Shown piece by piece: positions 6,593 to 14,414 of a stretch of DNA of 16,877 bases (position 1 is its first letter; every line of letters starts with the position of its first letter). The translations under genes were made by a program, and so were the position numbers. The notes under the pieces are model-generated. The model had not been told where the DNA came from and searched no databases. It worked only from the letters and a program-made list of their open reading frames with translations. The stretch lies in assembly GCA_964362515.1 (NCBI GenBank), contig CAYIEP010000006.1:1-16877 (forward strand), in the 5' to 3' direction. This DNA comes from CAYIEP01 sp964362515 (GTDB lineage Bacteria; Patescibacteriota; Minisyncoccia; UBA6257; UBA9933).

Positions 6593-7483
6593 ATGTCCCA
6601 AAATTTTAAAAGAGAAGGTTTTACCTTAATGGAGCTTCTTATCTATGTGGCTATCACCGCCGTTGTCGGCGGAATTTTAAGCGGGGCACTTTTGATAATG
6701 ACTCAAGTTCAAAATAAGGAATTTCCTTCCGCCGAGGTAACCGGCCAGTTGAATTTCGTGATGCAAAATATTCAGAGATTTGTCCGAGACTCTTCAAGTA
6801 TAGAGCTTAATGCCGGCGTAACGGGTTCGGTTTTAAAACTTAGAATGAAAGATTTGGCGAAGGACCCGACTTGCGTTTCTTTGGTCGGCGGCGTTATAAA
6901 ATTAGCCGAGGGTCCCGGTTCAAATCCCAATGATTGTTCCGCCACAACGTCAGATATTACCAGCAACAGGGTGATTGTTGATAATCTGGAATTCAAGAAA
7001 TTTTCTCAATATCCCGGACATGATGTCGTTTCAATCGATATAATAATGACCTACAACGCGAATAATTCTCAAAGCCGAGTTCAAAGATCGTTAAAATCCG
7101 CCATTGCCAGGATTTCGGCCGCCACTTTTGATTCAAATCTTTTACCCGGAAGCGGAAGTTTTGAATTGGGACAAGCGGGTTCGCCATGGAGAAAAATATA
7201 TTTAGCGGACGGTACGGCCGGAGAACCGTCTTATACGTTTGGCAGTAATAACACTTTGGGATTTTTCAAGACAGCGGCCAATTCATTGGGAATAACCAAT
7301 GGCTTAGAAGTAACGAGTAATGGCTATCTACAATTCAGCAAAACTTCATCCGGCGCGCCGCCATCCGGCGATTGCGATTCGGACGGCGAAAGAGGAAGAA
7401 TGATAATTGATACTACTAATAATCGTCTTTATGTTTGCAACGGTAGCGGCAGAGGGTGGGATTATATAGAACTTACAAACTAA
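6593..7483 (+). CDS. Type IV pilin-like (prepilin) surface protein
   Basis: A 296-residue protein with a class III prepilin leader: cleavage expected after G9 in KREG|FTLMELLIYV, with glutamate at mature position 5 (E14) and one hydrophobic helix (10-37). The mature part is beta-rich with little lysine. Two cysteine pairs (C94/C115 and C261/C282) could form disulfides. Residues about 186-245 (LGQAGSPWRKIYLADG and after) resemble the short beta-repeat text seen in phage tail-fibre and adhesin tips, and the C-terminus ends in a small beta domain (RGRMIIDTTNNRLYVCNG, 267-284). It could be a minor pilin or tip adhesin exported by a type IV pilus machine encoded elsewhere. No pil assembly gene is in the window. 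The prepilin call is firm; the role is inferred. Confidence 0.85.
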   Translation: MSQNFKREGFTLMELLIYVAITAVVGGILSGALLIMTQVQNKEFPSAEVTGQLNFVMQNIQRFVRDSSSIELNAGVTGSVLKLRMKDLAKDPTCVSLVGGVIKLAEGPGSNPNDCSATTSDITSNRVIVDNLEFKKFSQYPGHDVVSIDIIMTYNANNSQSRVQRSLKSAIARISAATFDSNLLPGSGSFELGQAGSPWRKIYLADGTAGEPSYTFGSNNTLGFFKTAANSLGITNGLEVTSNGYLQFSKTSSGAPPSGDCDSDGERGRMIIDTTNNRLYVCNGSGRGWDYIELTN

Positions 7484-7493
7484 ATCTATATAA

Positions 7494-8738
7494 ATGCTTC
7501 AATCGGAAATTTTCATTAAAACCAAAAAAGAGGCTCCCAAGGACGAAGAGTCAATTAACGCGAGTCTTCTTATTAAAGCCGGATTTATTGATAAATTAAT
7601 GACGGGAGTTTACACGTTTTTGCCGTTGGGCTTGAAAGTTTTTAGAAATATCGAAAACGTCATAAAAAAAGAAATGGAAAATTTGGGAGCTTCGGAAATT
7701 TTAATGCCGGTTCTTCATCCGAAAAGCAATTGGGAAAAAACGGGAAGAATAAACACCTACGACACCCTTTTTAAATTTGAGAGTTTTTATTCAAAAAACG
7801 AATTGATTTTGGGACCAACCCACGAAGAAATAATTTCTCCGTTAATGGCGAAATTCGTTTCTTCTTACAAGGATTTGCCAAAATACGTTTTCCAAATTCA
7901 GAATAAATTCAGAGACGAAAAACGCGCTAAAGCGGGACTTTTAAGGGGAAGAGAATTTTTTATGAAAGATTTATACAGTTTTCACGAAAACGAAAGCGAT
8001 CTTGATGATTATTACGAAAAAGTTAAAAAATCTTACATTAAAATTTTTAGAGCTTTCGGTTTGGGAGACAAAACTTATCTTACTTACGCTTCCGGCGGAA
8101 CATTTTCAAAATATTCTCATGAATTTCAGACAACTTCTTCGGCGGGCGAAGACACAATCCATATCTGTGATAAATGCGGGATTGGGGTAAACAAAGAAAT
8201 AATAGACGAACAGAATGTCTGTCCGGAATGCGGGAATAAAAATTTAAATTCGGAAAAAGCGATTGAGGTAGGAAACATATTCAAGCTGAAAACCACGTAT
8301 TCAAAGCCGTTTGATTTGAAATACAAAGATAAAAACGGCAATGAAAAAGACGTGGTAATGGGCTGTTATGGAATGGGCATAAACAGACTGATGGGGACAA
8401 TCGTTGAAATACACCATGACGAAAAAGGAATAATTTGGCCGGAAATCGCCGCTCCGTTTAAAGCGCACCTTATCGCGCTAAAAACTAAAGATTTAAAAAT
8501 TAAAACGTTCGCGGATAAAATTTACGATAATTTACAGAAATCCGGAGTTGAAGTATTATACGACGATAGAGAAAATATCGGCGCCGGAGAAAAATTCAAC
8601 GACGCCGATTTAATGGGAATACCATACAGGCTTGTTGTAAGCGAAAGAACGGGAAATAAAATAGAAATTAAAAAAAGAAAAGACAAAAATACTAAATTAA
8701 TTTCGGAAAAAGAAATCATTAAAATTTTAAAAGGATAG
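7494..8738 (+). CDS. proS: Prolyl-tRNA synthetase, short form with zinc ribbon
   Basis: A 414-residue class II synthetase charging tRNA-Pro. Visible are the substrate loop GPTHEE (107-112), motif 2 FRDEKRAKAGLLRGREFFMK (139-158), motif 3 GCYGMGINRLMGTIVE (290-305) and a C-terminal anticodon-binding domain (about 321-414). Standard bacterial ProRS is about 570 residues with a roughly 180-residue INS editing domain between motifs 2 and 3. Here that space holds only a compact four-cysteine ribbon, C225/C228 and C243/C246 (CDKCG ... CPECG). Post-transfer editing of Ala-tRNA-Pro must then be done by another protein or not at all (inference). The gene starts 10 bases after the pilin gene and mreB follows after 6 bases. 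Confidence 0.95.
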   Translation: MLQSEIFIKTKKEAPKDEESINASLLIKAGFIDKLMTGVYTFLPLGLKVFRNIENVIKKEMENLGASEILMPVLHPKSNWEKTGRINTYDTLFKFESFYSKNELILGPTHEEIISPLMAKFVSSYKDLPKYVFQIQNKFRDEKRAKAGLLRGREFFMKDLYSFHENESDLDDYYEKVKKSYIKIFRAFGLGDKTYLTYASGGTFSKYSHEFQTTSSAGEDTIHICDKCGIGVNKEIIDEQNVCPECGNKNLNSEKAIEVGNIFKLKTTYSKPFDLKYKDKNGNEKDVVMGCYGMGINRLMGTIVEIHHDEKGIIWPEIAAPFKAHLIALKTKDLKIKTFADKIYDNLQKSGVEVLYDDRENIGAGEKFNDADLMGIPYRLVVSERTGNKIEIKKRKDKNTKLISEKEIIKILKG

Positions 8739-8744
8739 AAAATT
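8731..8744 (+). promoter_or_regulatory. Shine-Dalgarno site for mreB inside the end of proS
   Basis: AAGGA at 8731-8735 lies in the last codons of proS, 9 bases before the mreB ATG. It is the only well-spaced Shine-Dalgarno-like site I see in front of a gene in this window. Confidence 0.5.
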
Positions 8745-9788
8745 ATGTCGATTTTTGATTATTTTATAAAAGACATCGGAATAGATTTGGGAACGGCCAA
8801 TTCTTTGGTTTATGTTAAAGGGAAAGGGATAATCATAAATGAACCGTCAATAGCTTCGGTTAATAATAAAACCGGTCAAGTTTTGGCGATCGGCGACGAT
8901 GCCAAAAAAATGGTTGGTCGGGCGCCCCATCATATTAATGTCATCAGGCCGCTTGTTAACGGCGTTATCTCCGATTTTGAAATGACAGAAGAAACGTTAA
9001 GGCATTTTTTTAAAAAAATAGGAGGGAGCGCCATTTTCAATTATTATCGGGCCGTAGTGGGGATTCCGACCAATCTCACCGAGGTTGAAAGAAAATCCGT
9101 TGAAGACGCCGTTATTTCGGCCGGAGCGGCAAAAGTTTATTTAATAGAAGAACCGTTGGCGGCGGCCTTGGGCGCGAGATTGCCGATTGATGAACCGACA
9201 GCGCATCTTATCGTTGATATCGGCGGAGGAACAACGGACATAGCCGTTATTTCAATGGGCGGGCTGGTAACGTCAAAAAGTTTAAAAATCGCCGGAGACA
9301 AACTGAACGATGATATTATCAGATTTATAAGAGATGAATTTAAGCTTGCGATAGGTGAACCGACGGCCGAAGAATTGAAAATAACAATAGGCTCGGCGAT
9401 TCCAATAGAAGAAAAACTTGATTTGGTCGTAAGAGGAAGAGATTTAAGCTCGGGACTTCCGAGAGAAATAACGGTTAAAGGATTTCAAATAAGATCAGCG
9501 CTCGCAAAATCTCTTAAGGAAATAGTTGAGGCCATTAAAGAGACAATCGAGGCCGCCCCGCCGGAACTTGTCGGAGATATTTTAAAAAACGGAGTTTTTC
9601 TTTGCGGCGGAGGATCTCTTTTAAAAGGATTTGCTCAATTGATTGAAAAAGAAATAACCGTTAATGCTTCGATTCTTGATGACCCGCTGACTTGCGTCGT
9701 CAGGGGTTGCGGTCGGGCGGCGGAAAATATAAAAGAATATTCTCGATTTTTTATTTCTTCAATCGGACCGAGAGAGATAAACTTATGA
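8745..9788 (+). CDS. mreB: Rod-shape actin-like protein MreB
   Basis: A 347-residue bacterial actin that polymerises under the membrane and directs side-wall synthesis. It has the MreB-specific opening DIGIDLGTANSLVYVKGKGI (10-29, phosphate-1 loop), the phosphate-2 loop LIVDIGGGTTDIAVIS (155-170) and the adenosine motif GVFLCGGGSLLKGF (283-296). IEEPLAAALGA (134-144) is also typical. The length is normal. Its TGA stop overlaps an ATG (ATGA, 9785-9788) that opens a seven-codon frame MKIILKI, where a neighbouring mreC start might once have been. mreC now starts beyond a repeat array. Confidence 0.98.
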   Translation: MSIFDYFIKDIGIDLGTANSLVYVKGKGIIINEPSIASVNNKTGQVLAIGDDAKKMVGRAPHHINVIRPLVNGVISDFEMTEETLRHFFKKIGGSAIFNYYRAVVGIPTNLTEVERKSVEDAVISAGAAKVYLIEEPLAAALGARLPIDEPTAHLIVDIGGGTTDIAVISMGGLVTSKSLKIAGDKLNDDIIRFIRDEFKLAIGEPTAEELKITIGSAIPIEEKLDLVVRGRDLSSGLPREITVKGFQIRSALAKSLKEIVEAIKETIEAAPPELVGDILKNGVFLCGGGSLLKGFAQLIEKEITVNASILDDPLTCVVRGCGRAAENIKEYSRFFISSIGPREINL

Positions 9789-10047
9789 AAATAATATTAA
9801 AAATATAAACCCATAAGAAGGATAGTATTAGAAAGATAAACCTACAAAAAGAATAATATTAGAAAAGTAAACCTACAANNNNNNNNNNNNNNNNNNNNNN
9901 NNNNNNNNNNNNNNNNNNNNNNNNNNNNNNNNNNNNNNNNNNNNNNNNNNNNNNNNNNNNNNNNNNNNNNNNNNNNNNTAAACCTACAAAAAGAATAATA
10001 TTAGAAAAGTAAACCTACAAGAAGGATAATATTAGAAAGATAAATTT
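9778..10047 (+). repeat. Tandem array of 31-bp units between mreB and mreC
   Basis: Units start with TAAAC and run TAAACCTACAAAAAGAATAA plus ATATTAGAAAG. Complete 31-bp copies lie at 9806-9836, 9837-9867, 9979-10009 and 10010-10040. A partial copy at 9868-9878 enters the gap. A divergent 28-bp copy (9778-9805) starts in the last mreB codons, and the last begins at 10041 and runs into the mreC ATG (TAAATTTATG). Copies differ at a few sites: two have AGAAGGAT and two AAAAAGAAT. The period is about three helical turns, so the A-rich tracts fall on one face and may curve the DNA. It is not a multiple of three, so it is not a coding repeat. Confidence 0.9.
9879..9978. other. Assembly gap (100 N)
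   Basis: Exactly 100 N bases. Both edges are repeat units, and the spacing across the gap (111 bases between unit starts at 9868 and 9979) is not a multiple of 31. The gap length is therefore a placeholder and the true array size is unknown. Confidence 0.98.
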
Positions 10048-10662
10048 ATGAAAAAGGGGATAATAATAGGAATTACGATTTTTCTTTTATTTTTGACTTA
10101 TCTCACGTCGTCTTTTATAAAAAAAGAAAAAGACTTCAATGAAAATATTCGTCTGAAACAGGAAAATCAAGATTTAATAGCCCAAATCCAAAAAATTAGA
10201 TTATTCAAATCGGATAACAAAACAGCCAAAGTTTTTTCAACTTATCCGTTTAACACTAAAAACCAAATAGTTATAAGCGCCGGAAAAAAAAACGGAGCGG
10301 CGGAATTTTCTCAAGTTTTAATGGGCGAAAATATTTTAGTCGGGAGAATAATAAAAGTTTTTGATAATTACAGCGTTATTCAGACGATTTTTGACCATGA
10401 TTTCAGGTCGCCGGTAAGAATCGGCAAGGAAGAGATAGACGGGCTTTTAGAAGGAGGAAACGAACCAAAAATAACTTTAATAGACAAAGAAAAAAATATA
10501 GAAATCGGGAGCGTTGTTTATTCGGCTGGCAAAGATTTTGATTACGGATTAAAAATCGGAGAAATTAAAGAAATAAAAAAAAGCTCGTTAGGGAGTTTCA
10601 ATGAAGCCTCGATTAAAATTCCCTATAACGTAAACGAATTAAGAGAGGTAATGATTAAATAA
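10048..10662 (+). CDS. mreC: Rod-shape protein MreC, short form
   Basis: A 204-residue single-pass membrane protein that links MreB to the wall-synthesis machinery outside the membrane. An N-terminal helix (about 4-23) is followed by a short charged coiled-coil stretch (24-55) and the MreC beta-barrel region: NQIVISAGKKNGAAEFSQVL (72-91), GRIIKVFDNYSVIQTIFDHD (99-118), SPVRIGKEEIDGLLEG (121-136) and IEIGSVVYSAGKDFDYGLKI (151-170). It is shorter than most MreC (about 270-370), with a reduced coiled coil and C-terminal tail. The start follows the repeat array; only a weak AGAAAG precedes it, so translation may be set by the array sequence. mreD-like follows after 4 bases. Confidence 0.85.
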   Translation: MKKGIIIGITIFLLFLTYLTSSFIKKEKDFNENIRLKQENQDLIAQIQKIRLFKSDNKTAKVFSTYPFNTKNQIVISAGKKNGAAEFSQVLMGENILVGRIIKVFDNYSVIQTIFDHDFRSPVRIGKEEIDGLLEGGNEPKITLIDKEKNIEIGSVVYSAGKDFDYGLKIGEIKEIKKSSLGSFNEASIKIPYNVNELREVMIK

Positions 10663-10666
10663 TTTT

Positions 10667-11113
10667 ATGGCAAGATTTATTTACGCCGCTTTAATCATTG
10701 GGATAATATCTTTTTACCAATCATATTTCGGACTAAATATTTTCGGGATAAAAATTAATTTAGCTTTAGCCGGAATAATAGCGGCGTCTTTTTTCTTGAA
10801 AGATATTCCAGAAACGATTTTTTTAATAGCGCTTTCTTCTTTCGCGCTGAAATTTTCTCCTCAAGCGGAAGAAGGAATAATAATTTTCTCATCGGTTTTA
10901 TTGGGGGCGGTTTTAATCAGAAAATTTCTTCCCTGGCACAACGCGATTAATAATGTTTTTCTCGTTTTTTTATCAACGCTGGCTTTTTATTTAATAGGAG
11001 CTTACAAACTTATTTTGTCCGCTGTATTTTTAAAAGAAGCTTTGTTAAATATTTTTGCCGGAATACTGATGTTTGCCCTATTCTCTTTTTTGTGGCAAAT
11101 TAATAAGAAATAA
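10667..11113 (+). CDS. mreD: MreD-like integral membrane protein
   Basis: A 148-residue, highly hydrophobic protein with five or six membrane segments (about 3-21, 27-44, 49-62, 69-85, 95-113, 125-144) and basic ends. Sequence signatures of MreD are weak. The call rests on position directly after mreC (4 bases), size (MreD about 160-170) and topology. MreD helps MreC and MreB organise side-wall synthesis in the membrane. pheT starts 2 bases after its stop, so there is no room for mrdA or rodA, which often come next in other bacteria. It could alternatively be an unrelated small membrane protein. Confidence 0.6.
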   Translation: MARFIYAALIIGIISFYQSYFGLNIFGIKINLALAGIIAASFFLKDIPETIFLIALSSFALKFSPQAEEGIIIFSSVLLGAVLIRKFLPWHNAINNVFLVFLSTLAFYLIGAYKLILSAVFLKEALLNIFAGILMFALFSFLWQINKK

Positions 11114-11115
11114 TT

Positions 11116-13053
11116 ATGAAATTTTCATACCCGTTAATTAAGAAGCTCGCGAAAATCGCCAAAAGCAAAAAGGACATAATTGATAAATTGAATATTTACT
11201 CTTTTGAAGCGGAAGATTTAGGAGGGAATTCAATGGAAATATCCATTCCGGCAAATCGTTATTCGGACGCCGCTTCGCATTTGGGAGTGGCCAGAGAAAT
11301 TTCCGCTATTTACGGCAAAAATTTCTCAATCAATAATGGACCCTCCGGGGATTCGCCTACGACGAAAACAAAATTCAGAATTCAAAATTCCGGCGTCAAG
11401 GCCCCCTTTAAAGTTTTTATTAAAGACAAAAATTTGTGCAGTCGTTATATCGGTCAATATTTTGAGAATATCAAAGTAGGCGATTCGCCGAAATTTATCA
11501 AGGATACGCTGATTGATTGCGGACTGCGGCCGATAAATAATGTGGTTGATATTATGAATTACGCGATGCTGGAAACTGGTCAGCCGCTCCACGCTTTTGA
11601 CTACGACAAACTGGAAAATATTATTGTGCGGCGCGCAAAGAAAGGAGAAAAAATCACCACTTTAGACGGGCAGATTTACAATCTGGATAATAATGTTTTA
11701 GTAATAGCGGATAATAAAAATGTTTTGGCCATAGCCGGAATAAAAGGAGGGAAAATAGCGGAAATAGACAAAAACACCAAAAGAATAATTATTGAATCAG
11801 CCAATTTCAATAGTTTAAATATTTACAAAACTTCAAAGACGTTTAAAATCTTGAGCGACGCTTCCATTAGATTTTCTCATCAATTAAGTCCCGAGCTTGC
11901 CTATATGGGAATTTCAAGGGTTGGGTGGCTTTTAAAAAACGTAATCAACGCCAGACCGGGCGGGATTATAGATATTTATCCGAAAAAACAAGAAAGAAAA
12001 CTAATAAAATTTGATATTAAAAGATTTAAAGATTTTATAGGAATAGAAATAAGTAAAGAAAAAGCGTTTTTTTATCTTTCGCTTTTGGGATTTAAGGCAA
12101 CGGGGGAAGATTTTATTGAGGTTCCGGGCGTTAGAGCGGACATTGAGGGCTTTGAAGATATTTGCGAGGAAGCGGCAAGAATATATGGATACAATAATAT
12201 TAAAGGAAAACCTCCTATTGTTCATATTATCCCAACGGGTTTTGAGGACAGCGTTGTCTTAAAAGATAAAACAAAAAAAGTTTTGACGGGGATGGGACTG
12301 ACAGAAGTCTATAATTATTCTTTTATATCCGAAGCCGAAGCTCAAAAGCTGAAAAGTAAAGAATCGCTTTTAGAAATAGAAAATCCGATCGCCGAAGATA
12401 AAAAATATTTAAGACCAAACTTGCGTTTCGGCGTATCGGAAAATATTAAAAACAATCTCAGATTTTTCAACGAATTCGGAATTTTTGAAATAGGAAAAGT
12501 TTTTTCGGCGTCTAAAAATAAAAACATTTCAGAAAGAACAATGCTGGCGGCGGCTCTGGCTTCAAAAAACAAGGAAACCTTTTTCGAGCTTAAAGGGATT
12601 ATTTCTTCTTTGTTTAAAAAAATCGGTCTTGTTGATTATTCTTTTGCCGTAGGCGGAAAAAATTTATTAAATATAAAATCGGAAAACAAAGAAATAGGCT
12701 ATTTAATAAGTGAAAAAGAGCGGTCTTTGTGCGAAATAGATTTTGATAAACTGCTTAGTCTTATAATTGAAGAAAACGAGTACAGGCCGTTACTGAAATA
12801 TCCTTCCATTATGCGCGATATTTCCGCGGTCGTTCCTCCGGGCGTATTAATAGAAGACATTATTAGAGTAATACAATACTCAAATAGAGAGATTATAAAA
12901 GACGTTGATTTAATAGATGAATATAAAAACAGCTTCACTTTTAGAATAATTTTTCAATCAGAAGAAAAAACTCTTAAAGACGAAGAAGTTAACGGAGAAA
13001 TGGAAAAAATAAAAGATTCTCTTATCGGTCAATTTAAAGCCATAATTCGTTGA
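11116..13053 (+). CDS. pheT: Phenylalanyl-tRNA synthetase beta chain lacking the B2 OB domain
   Basis: A 645-residue beta subunit of the alpha2-beta2 PheRS; most bacterial PheT are about 790-800. Domain order: B1 split halves (1-70) joined directly at about residue 36-40 (FEAEDLGG then NSMEISIPANRYSD), so the OB-fold tRNA-binding B2 insert, about 110 residues in E. coli, is cleanly absent. The B3/B4 editing core contains GLRPINNVVDIMNYAMLETG (136-155) and ILSDASIRF (245-253), then come B5 (about 298-365) and the B6-B8 synthetase-like part. A ferredoxin-fold anticodon-binding domain ends the protein (about 555-645, KYPSIMRDISAVVP). pheS is not in the window. The stop lies only 8 bases from the convergent dnaB stop. 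Confidence 0.95.
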   Translation: MKFSYPLIKKLAKIAKSKKDIIDKLNIYSFEAEDLGGNSMEISIPANRYSDAASHLGVAREISAIYGKNFSINNGPSGDSPTTKTKFRIQNSGVKAPFKVFIKDKNLCSRYIGQYFENIKVGDSPKFIKDTLIDCGLRPINNVVDIMNYAMLETGQPLHAFDYDKLENIIVRRAKKGEKITTLDGQIYNLDNNVLVIADNKNVLAIAGIKGGKIAEIDKNTKRIIIESANFNSLNIYKTSKTFKILSDASIRFSHQLSPELAYMGISRVGWLLKNVINARPGGIIDIYPKKQERKLIKFDIKRFKDFIGIEISKEKAFFYLSLLGFKATGEDFIEVPGVRADIEGFEDICEEAARIYGYNNIKGKPPIVHIIPTGFEDSVVLKDKTKKVLTGMGLTEVYNYSFISEAEAQKLKSKESLLEIENPIAEDKKYLRPNLRFGVSENIKNNLRFFNEFGIFEIGKVFSASKNKNISERTMLAAALASKNKETFFELKGIISSLFKKIGLVDYSFAVGGKNLLNIKSENKEIGYLISEKERSLCEIDFDKLLSLIIEENEYRPLLKYPSIMRDISAVVPPGVLIEDIIRVIQYSNREIIKDVDLIDEYKNSFTFRIIFQSEEKTLKDEEVNGEMEKIKDSLIGQFKAIIR

Positions 13054-13061
13054 GATGGATT

Positions 13062-14414
13062 CTAAAGTTGTTCTTCGTAGTGGACCTTATCAATACTTCT
13101 AAAACTTACCCTTTCAGAATCAAATTTCAATCGAACCGTTCCAATCGGACCGTTTCTGTGTTTGGAAATTATTATTTCGGCGATATTTTGATCTTCCGTA
13201 AAGGAGTCGGTTCTTTCCCTTTCTCTGTCTTTTCTGTAAATAAACAAAACGACATCGGCTTCTTGTTCCAAAGAACCGGATTCTCTAAGGTCGGAGAGTC
13301 TCGGGATTTTTACCTCTCTTTGTTCAACCGCTCTTGAAAGCTGGGCCGCGGTCAGAATGGGAATTTTTAATTCTCTGGCAAGACTTTTTAATCCGCGGCT
13401 TACCTCGGTCATTGATTGAACCATATTTTCGGTAAACATTCGGGGCTGGATTAGCTGAATATAATCCACTATCAGCAATCCCAATCCGCGTTCAACTTGA
13501 AGGCGTCTGGCCATTGACCTTATTTGAATAATGTTCGGCGAGGGAGTGTCGTCTATAAAAATCGGAGCCTTGGCCAATCTATCCAACGCTTCTCTTATCA
13601 TTTCAAATTCAATTTCTTCGGAAAGCCTTCCGGTTCTTAATTTCCATAAAGCGACCTGGGCTTCCGAGGCGATAAGCCTGTCAACTACTTGGTCTTTAGA
13701 CATTTCAATGGAGAATATTCCGACAGGCACATTGTGTTTAACCGCCGCGTTTCTGGCGACATCAAGACAAAAAGAAGTTTTTCCCAAAGACGGTCTCGCG
13801 CCTAAAATTATCAGGTCGGAATTTTGAAGGCCGGACAATAGGTTATCAAGTTCGTCAAAGCCGGTGGATATTCCTCTTAGCCCCCTTTCTCCTTGATGGA
13901 GTTTTTCTATTCTTTCATAAGCCGATTTAAGTTCGTCTTTTACCGCCACGAAATTTTGAGGTCTTGATTTTTGGCTGATAGAAAATATTTTTTGTTCAAT
14001 ATCATCAAGCAGTCCTTCGGCGTCTTCAGAAACGTCAAAGGCTTTTTCCGTTATTTCCGATGAAGCGCTGATTAAATCTCTTAAAATTCTTTTTTCTCTT
14101 ACTATTTTGGCGTAATAAGAGATATGAGTGGCGGTGGGAACGGAATTGATGAGTTCGGTAAGATAAGCCGAGCCACCGGCCTCTTTTAAAATGTTTCTTT
14201 CTTTAAGTTTGTTGGTAATGCTTAAAATATCAACCGGCTCGGATTTTTCAAAAAGTTCAATTACCGATTCAAATATTTTTGAATGATAAGGATTATAAAA
14301 ATCGTCGGCGGTCAATAAATCGGCGACTTTTATGACGGCGTTTTTATCAAGCATTAAAGCCCCCAATACGGACTTTTCCGCTTCTATGTCTTGCGGCGGA
14401 AGTTTCGGATTCAT
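13062..14414 (-). CDS. dnaB: Replicative DNA helicase DnaB
   Basis: A 450-residue hexameric 5'-3' helicase that unwinds the fork. The N-terminal DnaB_N helical domain spans about 8-110 and the RecA-like motor follows a linker. Walker A is GARPSLGKTSF (205-215), Walker B LLIVDYIQL (313-321), motif H4 IPILTAAQLSRAVEQR (351-366), and the arginine-finger region ISKHRNGPIGTVRLKF (416-431). Length is normal and no intein is present. Its ATG overlaps the cysS stop (ATGA), so translation is probably coupled to cysS. No separate promoter or Shine-Dalgarno site is apparent. Confidence 0.98.
   Translation of the reverse strand: MNPKLPPQDIEAEKSVLGALMLDKNAVIKVADLLTADDFYNPYHSKIFESVIELFEKSEPVDILSITNKLKERNILKEAGGSAYLTELINSVPTATHISYYAKIVREKRILRDLISASSEITEKAFDVSEDAEGLLDDIEQKIFSISQKSRPQNFVAVKDELKSAYERIEKLHQGERGLRGISTGFDELDNLLSGLQNSDLIILGARPSLGKTSFCLDVARNAAVKHNVPVGIFSIEMSKDQVVDRLIASEAQVALWKLRTGRLSEEIEFEMIREALDRLAKAPIFIDDTPSPNIIQIRSMARRLQVERGLGLLIVDYIQLIQPRMFTENMVQSMTEVSRGLKSLARELKIPILTAAQLSRAVEQREVKIPRLSDLRESGSLEQEADVVLFIYRKDRERERTDSFTEDQNIAEIIISKHRNGPIGTVRLKFDSERVSFRSIDKVHYEEQL

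Noticed and set aside
9778..10047. CRISPR array at the mreB-mreC junction
   Set aside because: The 31-bp units are directly adjacent with no unique spacers, and there are no cas genes.
9778..10047. Replication-origin iterons
   Set aside because: No initiator gene and no DnaA-box-like sequence in the units; dnaB alone nearby is not evidence for an origin.
13050..13337. Plus-strand frame over the dnaB C-terminus
   Set aside because: Antisense shadow of conserved DnaB sequence, no recognisable features.
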